From contig CADCQR010000031.1 of assembly GCA_902803685.1 (NCBI GenBank), positions 1 through 10,866 on the forward strand: 10,866 nt of DNA. The letters run 5' to 3'. The position numbers and the translations under genes were made by a program. Shown here piece after piece: positions 1 through 7,538 of this stretch (the first letter of the stretch is position 1; the number at the start of each line of letters is the position of its first letter). The notes below the pieces were generated by a model that was given only the letters and a program-made list of their open reading frames with translations, was not told the DNA's origin and did no database searches. Origin of the DNA: an uncultured Erysipelotrichaceae bacterium. GTDB taxonomy: Bacteria > Bacillota_I > Bacilli_A > RF39 > UBA660.

Positions 1-45
1 TAATATTAACACTTTTTTATAATAAAATCAAATATATAAGATTGT
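1..45. other. Short AT-rich stretch after rluD, nothing recognised
   Basis: This is the 45-base stretch downstream of the rluD stop codon at the window edge. I see no convincing hairpin followed by a T-run on the minus strand and no clear ribosome binding site, so I cannot tell whether the operon ends here or continues beyond the window. Confidence 0.5.
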
Positions 46-933
46 TTAATTTTGATTTTGCAGCTCTTCCAGCTTATCCAAGAACTCTTTTGGTGGTTCT
101 TGAGTATAAAATAATTCTATACCTGTACGTGGATGATGAAGTTTTATACTATAAGAATGTAACATTTGGCCAAATTCTGTTGTTTTTCCTCTACCATACA
201 ATGGATCATTTGTTACTGGATAACCTATATATGCCATATGAACTCTAATTTGATGTGTTCTACCTGTTTCTAACTTACATTCTATTAATGTATTATTAGA
301 AAATCTTTCTAAAACTTTAAAGTGTGTTACTGCTTCTTTTGCATTTACATCTGTTACCATCATCTTTTGTCTATTATTTGTGTCCCTCCCAATAGGGGCA
401 TCAATAGTACCAGTTTCATGTTTAATAACACCATCAACTATAGCTAAATATTTTCTTTCTACTTCTTTTGAAGCAATCATTTCAGCCAATTTTTCATGTG
501 TATAGTCGTTCTTCGCCACCAGCATTAATCCACTAGTATCTTTATCTAATCTATGAACAATACCAGGTCGTTCTTTTTCTCCACTAGTTATATTGAATTT
601 ATATAGAAGTGCATTAACAAGAGTATGTGTATAATGTCCAGGTGCAGGATGAACAACCATTCCACTATCTTTATTAATTATTAATAAATCATCATCTTCA
701 TAAATAATATTTAATGGAATATCTTCCGGTTCAATATTAATATCATATTCTAAATTATCATCAATCTCTATTTCATCATCTTTTTTTACTTGATAACTAA
801 CATTTACATCTCTATTATTAACTTTAACTAAATTATCTTTAATCAATTTTTGTATTTTACTTCTTGATAATTCTAATTTTTTAGCTAAATAACTATCGAT
901 TCGTTCATTTATTTCTTCTTCTACTTTTATCAT
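46..933 (-). CDS. rluD: RluA-family pseudouridine synthase (RluD-like, 23S rRNA)
   Basis: A 295-residue cytoplasmic enzyme expected to isomerise uridine to pseudouridine in large-subunit rRNA. Residues about 8-60 form an S4-type RNA-binding domain (ERIDSYLAKKLELSRSKIQK onward). The catalytic domain follows, with the family signature HRLDKDTSG at 127-135, whose Asp130 is the expected catalytic residue, and the conserved GRTHQIRVHM block near residues 223-232. Length is normal for the RluD/YlyB type. ATG at 933 is supported by an AGAGGTG ribosome binding site at 939-945, five bases away. The gene overlaps the 3' end of lspA by 29 bases, so its ribosome binding site lies inside lspA and expression is probably translationally coupled. 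The lspA-rluD order matches the lspA-ylyB pair known in Bacillus. Which uridines it modifies cannot be told from sequence; RluD versus another RluA subclass is an inference. Confidence 0.93.
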   Translation of the reverse strand: MIKVEEEINERIDSYLAKKLELSRSKIQKLIKDNLVKVNNRDVNVSYQVKKDDEIEIDDNLEYDINIEPEDIPLNIIYEDDDLLIINKDSGMVVHPAPGHYTHTLVNALLYKFNITSGEKERPGIVHRLDKDTSGLMLVAKNDYTHEKLAEMIASKEVERKYLAIVDGVIKHETGTIDAPIGRDTNNRQKMMVTDVNAKEAVTHFKVLERFSNNTLIECKLETGRTHQIRVHMAYIGYPVTNDPLYGRGKTTEFGQMLHSYSIKLHHPRTGIELFYTQEPPKEFLDKLEELQNQN

Positions 934-1441
934 TGATACACCTCTTCTTTATTTTATTTTCCTCTATAAATGTAATTATTACATATATAAATACTCCACA
1001 GGTTATACAAATATCAGCAACATTAAATACTGGGAATTTATATTTTAATATTGTAATAGCTATAAAATCAATAACATGCCTATGTACTATTCTATCTATT
1101 AAATTTCCAACAATACCACCTACTAAGATTCCTAATGAAGTAGTTTTTAAAATACTATTATTTTTCTCTTTTTGAATTATTGTCATAATTAGAGCTAAGC
1201 AAAATAGACTCATTATTATTAAAAGTGATGTCTTGTTTGGTAAACTACTAAAAGCAGCCCCAGTATTAGTAACATATATTAAAGAGAAAAAATTAGGGAT
1301 TATTACTGTTTCTTTAGCTAATATTAAATTATGAATAATTAAAGATTTTGTTATTTGATCAATTAATGCTACTATGAAACTTATTAAATATATTTGTTTA
1401 TTAGAAATTTTATGTAAAATATCTTTAATTCTTTTAATCAT
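905..1441 (-). CDS. lspA: Lipoprotein signal peptidase (signal peptidase II)
   Basis: A 178-residue integral membrane aspartic protease that removes the signal peptide of prolipoproteins after the lipobox cysteine has been lipidated. Four hydrophobic segments are visible, at about residues 17-36, 72-89, 101-118 and 144-160. The catalytic dyad is intact: Asp116 in the NLIDR motif and Asp143 in the FNVAD motif. The family's NTGAAFS motif is at 59-65. ATG at 1441 has an AAGGAG site located inside the end of dnaE, and the two genes overlap by 8 bases. The C-terminal tail is strongly basic (ending KSRRRNK), and its coding DNA doubles as the rluD ribosome binding region. The stop is TGA; reading through it would add only four codons before TAG, so nothing suggests recoding. 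Its presence implies that the host makes lipoproteins. Confidence 0.95.
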   Translation of the reverse strand: MIKRIKDILHKISNKQIYLISFIVALIDQITKSLIIHNLILAKETVIIPNFFSLIYVTNTGAAFSSLPNKTSLLIIMSLFCLALIMTIIQKEKNNSILKTTSLGILVGGIVGNLIDRIVHRHVIDFIAITILKYKFPVFNVADICITCGVFIYVIITFIEENKIKKRCINDKSRRRNK

Positions 1442-4385
1442 TATTTTCTCCTTTTAAGTTTCTTATTCTTTCTACAACAATCTGAATTTGATCTAATCTC
1501 CTTTCTACTGTTCCACGTATTTTTAAAAGATTTCCTTTATCTACATAATGATACTTTTGGTATATTTTAGGGAATAAAGTATACTCCTGAGTTGCTGTTT
1601 CGTCACTCCCTGTAACAAAAGCCATTTCTTCTCCTTTTTTAGTTTTTATTACTTTTATTTTATCTACTAATATTAAGGTATCAATCTTTTTTTGTGAATA
1701 CTCACTAACTTCATTAAGTTGTATACATGACGGATTATCCTTACGGTAATTAGTTGTAGGATGAGAAGACAAGTAAAAACCAAAAACTTCCTTTTCTTTC
1801 TCTAACAATATATCGTCTGAATAATCTTTTTGATATTGTATTTCAGGTTTTATTACTAATGTCGGATCAACATCTTTAGTAAGTTCAGCATAATTAAATA
1901 AACTATCTAAGTTAAATATTAATGTTGCTCTATTATATCCAAATTCTTTAAAGACATCTGCTTGTATTAATGTTTCTATACTTTTTTTACCTACTCCATT
2001 TAAATATAATCGGCTTATACAATCATAGATATCAGAAAAAGGTCCTGTACTTCTAGCTTTTATTATTTGTTCTGATATTACCATTCCAATTGATTTAATA
2101 TTAGATATAGGATAAATAATCTTATTGTCTTTCACTATATATTTTGAATCACTATTACTAATAGTTGGCTTTTCCACTTCAATATTATTAGCTTTAGCTT
2201 CCATAATATACTCATGAGTCTTTGATTCACTACCTATTATATTTGTTAATATACAACTAAAAAATATTGTTGGATAATGACATTTCAAGTAGGCCATTTT
2301 ATAAGCAACTAAAGAATAAGCTACTGAGTGAGATCTATTAAATCCATAACCAGCAAAATTTAAAACTAAATTAAATATTTTTTTTGCCTGTTCTTTTGAG
2401 TGACCTCTTTCAGTACTCTTCTTTATAAATTTTTCTTCTTCTGCAGTCAATAGTTCTACTTTTTTCTTAGACATAGCTCTTCTTAATATATCGGCTTCTC
2501 CCAATGAATATCCAGCATAAACATTAGCTAATTGCATTATTTGTTCTTGATATATTAATATTCCATATGTATTTTTAGTTATACTTTCTAAGGATGAATC
2601 TAAATATGATATTGGTTCTTCTCCATGTCTTCTCTTAATATAAGAATCTATATTTACAGCAGCACCAGGTCTAAATAATGCAATTGCTGCAAAAACATCT
2701 TCAAAAGTATTTGGTTTAAGTTTTCTTAAAAAATTTCTCATACCAGCAGATTCAAATTGAAATATACCAGTTGTATTAGCCGTTTCAAATAAATGTAATG
2801 TTTCTTTATCATCTAATGGTATTTTAGAAAAGTCTATTACTTCATTAGTTTGCTTTTTTACTTCACTAATAATGTTATCAATTATAGTTAGATTTTTTAT
2901 GCCTAAAAAATCCATTTTTAAGAGTCCTAACTCCTCTAGATATTCCATGGAATATCCAGATAAATACATATCATTACCTATTGTTAAAGGTATTACTTCA
3001 TCCAAATCTACTGCCGACATAACTATACCAGCAGCATGAGCTGATATATGCTTAGGAAATCCCTCTATACTCAATGCAATTTTGTAAGCATTTGTAAGCA
3101 ATGAATCGGCTTCTATACGGGTCTTAAATATTGGATTATTTCTATATAAATCAACTAACTTTTCATGAGACATTGGTGGAATTAATTTACATATACTATC
3201 AATTTTATAAGAAGGTATATTCAATACCTTTCCTACATCTCTTAAGACTTGCTTAGCGCTAAGCGTAGAAAATGTTACAATTCCACAAACTCTTTTCTTA
3301 CCATATTTTTCTTCTACATATCTAATTACTTCATCACGTCTATTATCTGGAAAATCAGTATCTATATCAGGCATTGTTTTACGTTCTGGATTTAAGAACC
3401 TTTCAAACAGTAAGTCATATTCTATTGGATCTATATCTGTTATACCAAGTGAATATGCTACAAGTGATCCAGCACCAGAACCTCGACCCGGGCCTACTAA
3501 TATACCTCTTTTTTTAGCAAATTTTATAAAGTCATATACTACTAAAAAGTAATTAGAAAATCCCATTTCATCTATAACTTTTAATTCATGTGACAATCTT
3601 TCTTTATATATTTCTTTAATATCACCATTTAATCTTTTATTAAGCCCTACTTTACATAATTCAAATAAATATTTAGAAGCATCTTCACATTCATATTTAG
3701 GTAATAATAGTTTTGCTGGTGGAAAGACTATATTACAACTAGCAGCAATAGCTAAAGTATTATTTAATCCAATATCATTACTGTAATCTAAGATATTATT
3801 AATATATATAGCATGATTATTTATATCATATTCAACATCTTCAGAAATTGTTTTTCCATCTCTTATACGATAAATATATGGTAATAAAGAAGCTTCATTT
3901 GGATGACTATACAAATTCTCTTGAAAGAAAACTATATTGTTACTAATAATTAGAGCTTCTTTTTCTTCTTTTTTATTTGCATATCCTATATATAGTTCTT
4001 TATATATACTATTTAGTTCATAATATTTATCTTTTGATATAAACGGAAGTACAGCAATTAACTCATTACTATATTCTTTTAAATCTTCAATAGATAATAA
4101 ATTTTCATTTTGAATAGTAGACAATTTTATTAGAGATTGATATCCAATATAACTTTTAGCAAATACAACAACATTAAATCCACCAAGAATAAGTTCTAAA
4201 CCTATAATTGACTTTATATTTTCTTTTTCACATTTCTTTATAAACTCCATTGTTCCATACATATTTGTATCTACAATAGAAATCGATTTTAGATTATTAT
4301 CTTTGGCATAGGAGATTATATCATCTATTTTTAATAGTGATGATAAAAAAGTATAATTACTTTTATTATAAAGCTGAATAAACAT
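1434..4385 (-). CDS. dnaE: DNA polymerase III alpha subunit, DnaE type, with degenerate PHP domain
   Basis: A 983-residue replicative DNA polymerase of family C. Domains in order: N-terminal PHP domain (about 1-200), palm/thumb/fingers core (about 240-780), helix-hairpin-helix region (around 793-812) and C-terminal OB fold (about 900-978). The GPGRGSGAGSLVAY nucleotide-binding loop is at 298-311. The three catalytic aspartates are intact: Asp340 and Asp342 in PDIDTDF, and Asp492 in KMDFLG. It lacks an inserted exonuclease domain, so it is DnaE, not PolC. It is shorter than E. coli DnaE (about 1160), ending soon after the OB fold without the tau-binding tail. PHP metal-ligand histidines are missing (QLYNKS and VDTN where active PHP domains have HxH and DHG), so proofreading or phosphatase activity from this domain is unlikely. 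In Firmicutes, DnaE usually extends RNA primers and hands over to PolC; that role here is inference. ATG at 4385 has a perfect AAGGAGG site. First gene of the dnaE-lspA-rluD operon. Confidence 0.96.
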   Translation of the reverse strand: MFIQLYNKSNYTFLSSLLKIDDIISYAKDNNLKSISIVDTNMYGTMEFIKKCEKENIKSIIGLELILGGFNVVVFAKSYIGYQSLIKLSTIQNENLLSIEDLKEYSNELIAVLPFISKDKYYELNSIYKELYIGYANKKEEKEALIISNNIVFFQENLYSHPNEASLLPYIYRIRDGKTISEDVEYDINNHAIYINNILDYSNDIGLNNTLAIAASCNIVFPPAKLLLPKYECEDASKYLFELCKVGLNKRLNGDIKEIYKERLSHELKVIDEMGFSNYFLVVYDFIKFAKKRGILVGPGRGSGAGSLVAYSLGITDIDPIEYDLLFERFLNPERKTMPDIDTDFPDNRRDEVIRYVEEKYGKKRVCGIVTFSTLSAKQVLRDVGKVLNIPSYKIDSICKLIPPMSHEKLVDLYRNNPIFKTRIEADSLLTNAYKIALSIEGFPKHISAHAAGIVMSAVDLDEVIPLTIGNDMYLSGYSMEYLEELGLLKMDFLGIKNLTIIDNIISEVKKQTNEVIDFSKIPLDDKETLHLFETANTTGIFQFESAGMRNFLRKLKPNTFEDVFAAIALFRPGAAVNIDSYIKRRHGEEPISYLDSSLESITKNTYGILIYQEQIMQLANVYAGYSLGEADILRRAMSKKKVELLTAEEEKFIKKSTERGHSKEQAKKIFNLVLNFAGYGFNRSHSVAYSLVAYKMAYLKCHYPTIFFSCILTNIIGSESKTHEYIMEAKANNIEVEKPTISNSDSKYIVKDNKIIYPISNIKSIGMVISEQIIKARSTGPFSDIYDCISRLYLNGVGKKSIETLIQADVFKEFGYNRATLIFNLDSLFNYAELTKDVDPTLVIKPEIQYQKDYSDDILLEKEKEVFGFYLSSHPTTNYRKDNPSCIQLNEVSEYSQKKIDTLILVDKIKVIKTKKGEEMAFVTGSDETATQEYTLFPKIYQKYHYVDKGNLLKIRGTVERRLDQIQIVVERIRNLKGENND

Positions 4386-4409
4386 GATATTCCTCCTTTT
4401 TCTCTATAT

Positions 4410-4438
4410 AGTTTAACATAAAAACATTATATATTGGT
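4410..4438 (-). promoter_or_regulatory. Candidate dnaE operon promoter (weak -35)
   Basis: On the minus strand, TAAACT (4410-4415) preceded by TATGT resembles an extended -10 element and matches the rpmB -10 region almost base for base. The hexamer 17 bases upstream (ACCAAT, 4433-4438) is a poor -35. A perfect TATAAT at 4426-4431 is an alternative -10, also lacking a good -35. The operon must start in this gap, but the exact promoter is uncertain. Confidence 0.35.
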
Positions 4439-4506
4439 ATATAAGTTTACTCCATACACTATATAATGAGGGTTTTTGTTTGACTTTAAAAGACTTTTAT
4501 GTTAAA
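4412..4506. repeat. 12-base perfect inverted repeat spanning divergent promoters
   Basis: TTTAACATAAAA at 4412-4423 is the exact reverse complement of TTTTATGTTAAA at 4495-4506, separated by 71 bases. Each arm coincides with the presumed -10 region of one of the two divergent units (dnaE and rpmB). A second mirrored pair, ATATTCCTCCTTT (4387-4399) and AAAGGAGGAATAT (4529-4541), covers the two ribosome binding sites. Confidence 0.6.
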
Positions 4507-4508
4507 GT
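4480..4508 (+). promoter_or_regulatory. rpmB promoter
   Basis: TTGACT at 4480-4485, a 17-base spacer and TAAAGT at 4503-4508, the latter preceded by TATGT (a TGn extended -10). Transcription would start near 4515, leaving a leader of about 30 bases that contains the AAAGGAGG ribosome binding site at 4529-4536. Confidence 0.65.
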
Positions 4509-4543
4509 TATTAAGCAGAACGAAAACCAAAGGAGGAATATAA

Positions 4544-4723
4544 ATGGCAGTTAATGTATCAAACAGAGTTGGTAATGTAAAAAATAAAAGATCTCATGCT
4601 TTAAACGCTACTAAATCTAGACAAAAATTAAATTTACAAGTATGTAAATTAGATGATGGATCTAGTGTTAGAATGTCTGTTAAAGAAAAAAGAACTTTAT
4701 TAAAAAATCAAAAAGCTGCATAA
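4544..4723 (+). CDS. rpmB: 50S ribosomal protein L28 (zinc-free form)
   Basis: A 59-residue protein of the large ribosomal subunit. It begins MAVNVSNRVGNVKNKRSHAL and continues NATKSRQKLNLQ; the RSHALNATK..Q..LNLQ core is the hallmark of bacterial L28. It is rich in Lys and Arg, as expected for an rRNA-binding protein. It lacks the CxxC pair near the N-terminus found in zinc-binding L28 copies (its only Cys is residue 34), so it belongs to the Cys-minus type. ATG at 4544 follows AAAGGAGG with ideal spacing. It is transcribed alone, divergently from dnaE, and ends in a hairpin terminator that includes its stop codon. Identification is confident despite its shortness. Confidence 0.95.
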   Translation: MAVNVSNRVGNVKNKRSHALNATKSRQKLNLQVCKLDDGSSVRMSVKEKRTLLKNQKAA

Positions 4724-4739
4724 TGATATGCAGTTTTTT
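4710..4739. terminator. Bidirectional terminator between rpmB and the 238-residue protein gene
   Basis: The core stem CTGCAT/ATGCAG has a six-base loop (4722-4727). It extends outward through a G-T pair into AAAAA/TTTTT, followed by more T. The rpmB TAA overlaps the loop. On the minus strand the same hairpin is also followed by a T-rich run, so it can serve the gene that ends at 4748. Confidence 0.85.
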
Positions 4740-4747
4740 ATTTTATA

Positions 4748-5464
4748 TTATTCTATAGAGCAAGTAAATCCTAGCGATTCAGCTACGTCTTTAATTGGTC
4801 CTGCTATACAATTTAAAGTAAAGTCTGGAGTAAGTTCAGCATCTGACTTATAACTATCTGGTAAACTTTCCGTATTTAATGTTAAGAAATCTATTTGTAC
4901 TGCAACTTGAAAACTCTTCCCTGTTAATTTCTTTGTACTCATTGAATAACCATTAATATTAGTTGTTTGTAAATTTGAATAATTTAAATATGAACTATTG
5001 AAATTAGCTTCACCATTTGCAGCACCAGTTGTTACTTGAACAGTTAATGTTTTTTCTTCTCTTTTTAACAAACCATCTTCAAAATGGAAAACAAACATAG
5101 AGCTTCTTGATAACCCTGTTTCCTGATTTGTTAAAACTCTATTGCATGTCAAAATCGTTTCATTTTCTTTCTTTGTTATTTTTGGAGTCTCTTCTTTTTT
5201 ATTTTCTTCAGCTTGCTTTTTTTCTATTTTTCTTGCCACTACTGCTTGTTGTTTTGCCTTTTCAGCTGAAACTTTGTTGTTATAAGTTATGTACCCTTGT
5301 GTTCCAAATCCGCTCAATACTAATATTGAGCCCAAAAGTCCTAAAAATACTACTGGTTTTTTACTAGTCTTTCTTTCATATTTTGCCACTTTTCTTACTT
5401 CATCTATATTTAAAACTTGCGTTTGTACTAATTCTTCTGTCGCGTGTACTTTGTTCTTTCTCAT
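4748..5464 (-). CDS. Unrecognised single-pass membrane protein with coiled-coil linker and extracytoplasmic domain
   Basis: I do not recognise a named family. The 238-residue product has a polar cytoplasmic N-terminus (1-36), one membrane segment (about 37-57, VVFLGLLGSILVLSGFG), a highly charged Lys/Glu/Ala/Gln stretch (about 64-103) likely to be helical or coiled-coil, and a C-terminal domain rich in Ser/Thr/Asn with three cysteines (107, 219, 235). Positive charges before the membrane segment suggest the C-terminal domain is outside. The start of that domain (TILTCNRVL.. followed by VFHFEDGLLKREEKTLTVQV) faintly recalls YehR-like DUF1307 beta-strand domains; this is a weak guess. A GTG at 5473 would extend it by three residues but lies inside the AGAGGTG ribosome binding site (5471-5477), so ATG at 5464, six bases downstream, is the better start. 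It has its own promoter and terminator, so it is monocistronic. Confidence 0.8.
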   Translation of the reverse strand: MRKNKVHATEELVQTQVLNIDEVRKVAKYERKTSKKPVVFLGLLGSILVLSGFGTQGYITYNNKVSAEKAKQQAVVARKIEKKQAEENKKEETPKITKKENETILTCNRVLTNQETGLSRSSMFVFHFEDGLLKREEKTLTVQVTTGAANGEANFNSSYLNYSNLQTTNINGYSMSTKKLTGKSFQVAVQIDFLTLNTESLPDSYKSDAELTPDFTLNCIAGPIKDVAESLGFTCSIE

Positions 5465-5489
5465 CCCACACACCTCTATTCTACCTTCA

Positions 5490-5517
5490 ATTATAGCAAA
5501 ATATAAAAAAATGTAAA
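5490..5517 (-). promoter_or_regulatory. Promoter of the 238-residue membrane protein gene
   Basis: On the minus strand, TTTACA (5512-5517), a 16-base spacer and TATAAT (5490-5495) preceded by TGC, giving an extended -10. It lies between the typA terminator and the gene, showing that the gene is transcribed independently of typA. Confidence 0.7.
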
Positions 5518-5520
5518 ATA

Positions 5521-5546
5521 AAAAATAGTATTTTCTAACTATTTTT
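5521..5546 (-). terminator. typA terminator
   Basis: A nine-base-pair stem AAAAATAGT/ACTATTTTT with an eight-base loop (5530-5537) that contains the typA TAG stop. The descending arm ends in a T-run. The stem is almost all A-T, so its strength is moderate. Confidence 0.65.
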
Positions 5547-7352
5547 CACTCTAGCATCATATTTTTTTCTTTCTTCTGTAGGAAGAATTCTTTTTCTTAA
5601 CCTGATAAAGTTTGGTGTTACTTCTACTAATTCATCTGAATTGATATAATCTAGTGCATACTCTAAGCTTATTGGACGAGGTCTTTTTAAAACCACTGTA
5701 TGATCAGAACCAGCCGCACGTGTATTGGTTAATTGTTTTCCCTTTACAACATTAACAGCCAAATCATTTTCTCTATTACATTCACCAACAATCATACCTT
5801 CGTATACTTCTGTTCCCGGTTCAATGAACATAATTCCTCTATCTTCAAGATTGCCGATTGAATATGCAGTTGCGGAACCATTTTCCATAGAAACCAATAC
5901 ACCTAATTTTCTTTCACCAATTATACCATTCTCATATGGTTCATAATCTTTGAAAGTATGGCTCATGATTCCATATCCCTTTGTTAATGTCATAAATTCC
6001 GTAGAAAAACCAATTAAGCCTCGTGATGGTATTGTATATAAAAGTCTAACTTGATTTTCAAAATTAGTCATACTTTCCATTTTTCCGCCACGAATTCCCA
6101 ACTGTTCTATAACATTTCCCATTGAGTCTTCTGGTACTTCAATTTGTACCTCTTCATATGGCTCATATTTCTTACCATCTATTTCTTTAATAATTACGGA
6201 AGGCTTTGATACCTCAAGCTCAAATCCCTCACGACGCATATTTTCTATTAATATCCCTAAATGTAATTCTCCACGACCGCTTACTAAAAATGATTCATTT
6301 GAAACAGGTTCTACTCTTAAAGATACATCTCTTTGAGTCTCTTTTATCAAACGTTCTTCTATTTTCCTAGCTGTAACAATTTTTCCATCTCTTCCAACAA
6401 ACGGTGAACTATTGGTTCCAAATGTCATTTGTAAAGTAGGTTCATCTATATGTAATGTTGGTAATGGTAATATATTATCCGGATTACATACTGTTTCACC
6501 TACGGAAATATCCGCTAAACCAGCAATAGCTATAATATCCCCTGCTTCAGCAGAATCAATTTCAACTCTATTATATCCATAATATCCAAATAGTTTTTGA
6601 ATTCTAAATGTTTTAGTAGTACCGTCTAATCTACAACAAGTAACCATTTCACCAGTTTTTATTTTACCATTATGTACTCTACCAATTCCTATTCTACCTA
6701 CAAAATCATTGTAATCTAATAATGCTGGTTGAAATTGTAAGTGTTCTTCACTATTTCCCTTTGGTTCTGGAATTTCTTCTAATATTGTATCAAGAATTTC
6801 ATCAAACCCTGCTGTTTGTGTAGATAAATCATCACTTAATGAACAAGTACCATTAATTGCTGAAGCATAAATTACTTTAAAATCTAATTGTTCATCATCT
6901 GCACCAAGTTCGATAAATAAATCCAAAACTTCATCAACTACTTGTTTACATCTAGCACTTGGCTTATCTACCTTATTAATAACAACAATAGGTTTTACCT
7001 TCGCCTCAAAAGCTTTTTTTAGAACAAATCTTGTTTGTGGCATTGCACCCTCATAAGCATCTACTACAAGAACAACACCATCAACCATATTCATAATACG
7101 CTCAACTTCTCCACCAAAGTCAGCATGGCCAGGCGTATCCAAAATATTAATTCTTACTCCCTTGTAGTCTAAGGCTGTAGTCTTAGCTAAGATTGTTATT
7201 CCACGTTCTTTTTCTATAGAATTAGAATCCATTGATACATTAGTTAAATCTTCATTATCTCTAAACATTCCAGAATGTTTTAATATACCGTCTACTAAGG
7301 TTGTTTTTCCATGGTCAACATGGGCTATAATTGCTATGTTTCTTTTTTTCAT
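5535..7352 (-). CDS. typA: Ribosome-associated translational GTPase TypA/BipA
   Basis: A 605-residue GTPase of the EF-G/LepA class that binds 70S ribosomes and aids large-subunit assembly and growth under stress such as cold. The G motifs are complete: AHVDHGKTT (10-18), the switch region ERGITILAKTT, DTPGHADFGG, NKVDKP and the SAING motif. After the G domain come a beta-barrel domain, EF-G-like domains (SVGETVCNP.. and SGRGELHLGILIENMRREGF) and the TypA-specific C-terminus (GSATAYSIGNLEDRG.. VVKGKQLTNTRAAGSD). Length is typical. An upstream in-frame ATG at 7379 would add nine residues, but the AGAGGTG site at 7359-7365, six bases before the ATG at 7352, and the family's usual MKKRNIAIIAHVDHGKT start decide for 7352; the promoter also leaves almost no room for the longer form. 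It is monocistronic and divergent from the 7573 gene. Confidence 0.97.
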   Translation of the reverse strand: MKKRNIAIIAHVDHGKTTLVDGILKHSGMFRDNEDLTNVSMDSNSIEKERGITILAKTTALDYKGVRINILDTPGHADFGGEVERIMNMVDGVVLVVDAYEGAMPQTRFVLKKAFEAKVKPIVVINKVDKPSARCKQVVDEVLDLFIELGADDEQLDFKVIYASAINGTCSLSDDLSTQTAGFDEILDTILEEIPEPKGNSEEHLQFQPALLDYNDFVGRIGIGRVHNGKIKTGEMVTCCRLDGTTKTFRIQKLFGYYGYNRVEIDSAEAGDIIAIAGLADISVGETVCNPDNILPLPTLHIDEPTLQMTFGTNSSPFVGRDGKIVTARKIEERLIKETQRDVSLRVEPVSNESFLVSGRGELHLGILIENMRREGFELEVSKPSVIIKEIDGKKYEPYEEVQIEVPEDSMGNVIEQLGIRGGKMESMTNFENQVRLLYTIPSRGLIGFSTEFMTLTKGYGIMSHTFKDYEPYENGIIGERKLGVLVSMENGSATAYSIGNLEDRGIMFIEPGTEVYEGMIVGECNRENDLAVNVVKGKQLTNTRAAGSDHTVVLKRPRPISLEYALDYINSDELVEVTPNFIRLRKRILPTEERKKYDARVKNS

Positions 7353-7358
7353 TAATAA

Positions 7359-7365
7359 CACCTCT
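7359..7365 (-). promoter_or_regulatory. Ribosome binding site deciding the typA start
   Basis: AGAGGTG on the minus strand, six bases before the ATG at 7352. It lies downstream of the alternative in-frame ATG at 7379, so the shorter protein is the likely product. Confidence 0.8.
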
Positions 7366-7382
7366 TCTAATAACTGCACTCA

Positions 7383-7411
7383 ATTATAGCATATTTTAAT
7401 TATGTTGCCTA
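7383..7411 (-). promoter_or_regulatory. typA promoter
   Basis: On the minus strand, TAGGCA (7406-7411), a 17-base spacer and TATAAT (7383-7388) preceded by TGC (extended -10). The start of transcription would fall near 7377, just ahead of the ribosome binding site. Confidence 0.65.
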
Positions 7412-7538
7412 GTATTTTTTACTAATAATATTGTTTAATAAATAAGAAAAATATAGTAAATATCAATATAAATAGCATATGAAAAATAAAAAATAAATTT
7501 AAATTACAATAATATTTTTAGTTCAAATAGACATATTG

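Noticed and set aside
42..248. Plus-strand open frame of 68 codons
   Set aside because: It lies antisense inside rluD, whose domains and ribosome binding site are clear, and has no ribosome binding site of its own.
905..907. LspA ending at TGA, possibly as a tryptophan codon of a mollicute code
   Set aside because: Read-through adds only four residues before TAG, all other genes are intact with TGA as stop, and Trp is encoded by TGG in four places.
933..1175. Plus-strand open frame of 80 codons with hydrophobic content
   Set aside because: It is the reverse strand of lspA; its hydrophobicity mirrors the membrane segments of that gene.
5107..5516. Two plus-strand open frames (5107-5367 and 5289-5516)
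   Set aside because: Both are antisense to the 238-residue membrane protein gene, which has a promoter, ribosome binding site and terminator on the minus strand.
5725..5946. Plus-strand open frame of 73 codons
   Set aside because: It is a shadow of typA, a conserved GTPase gene.
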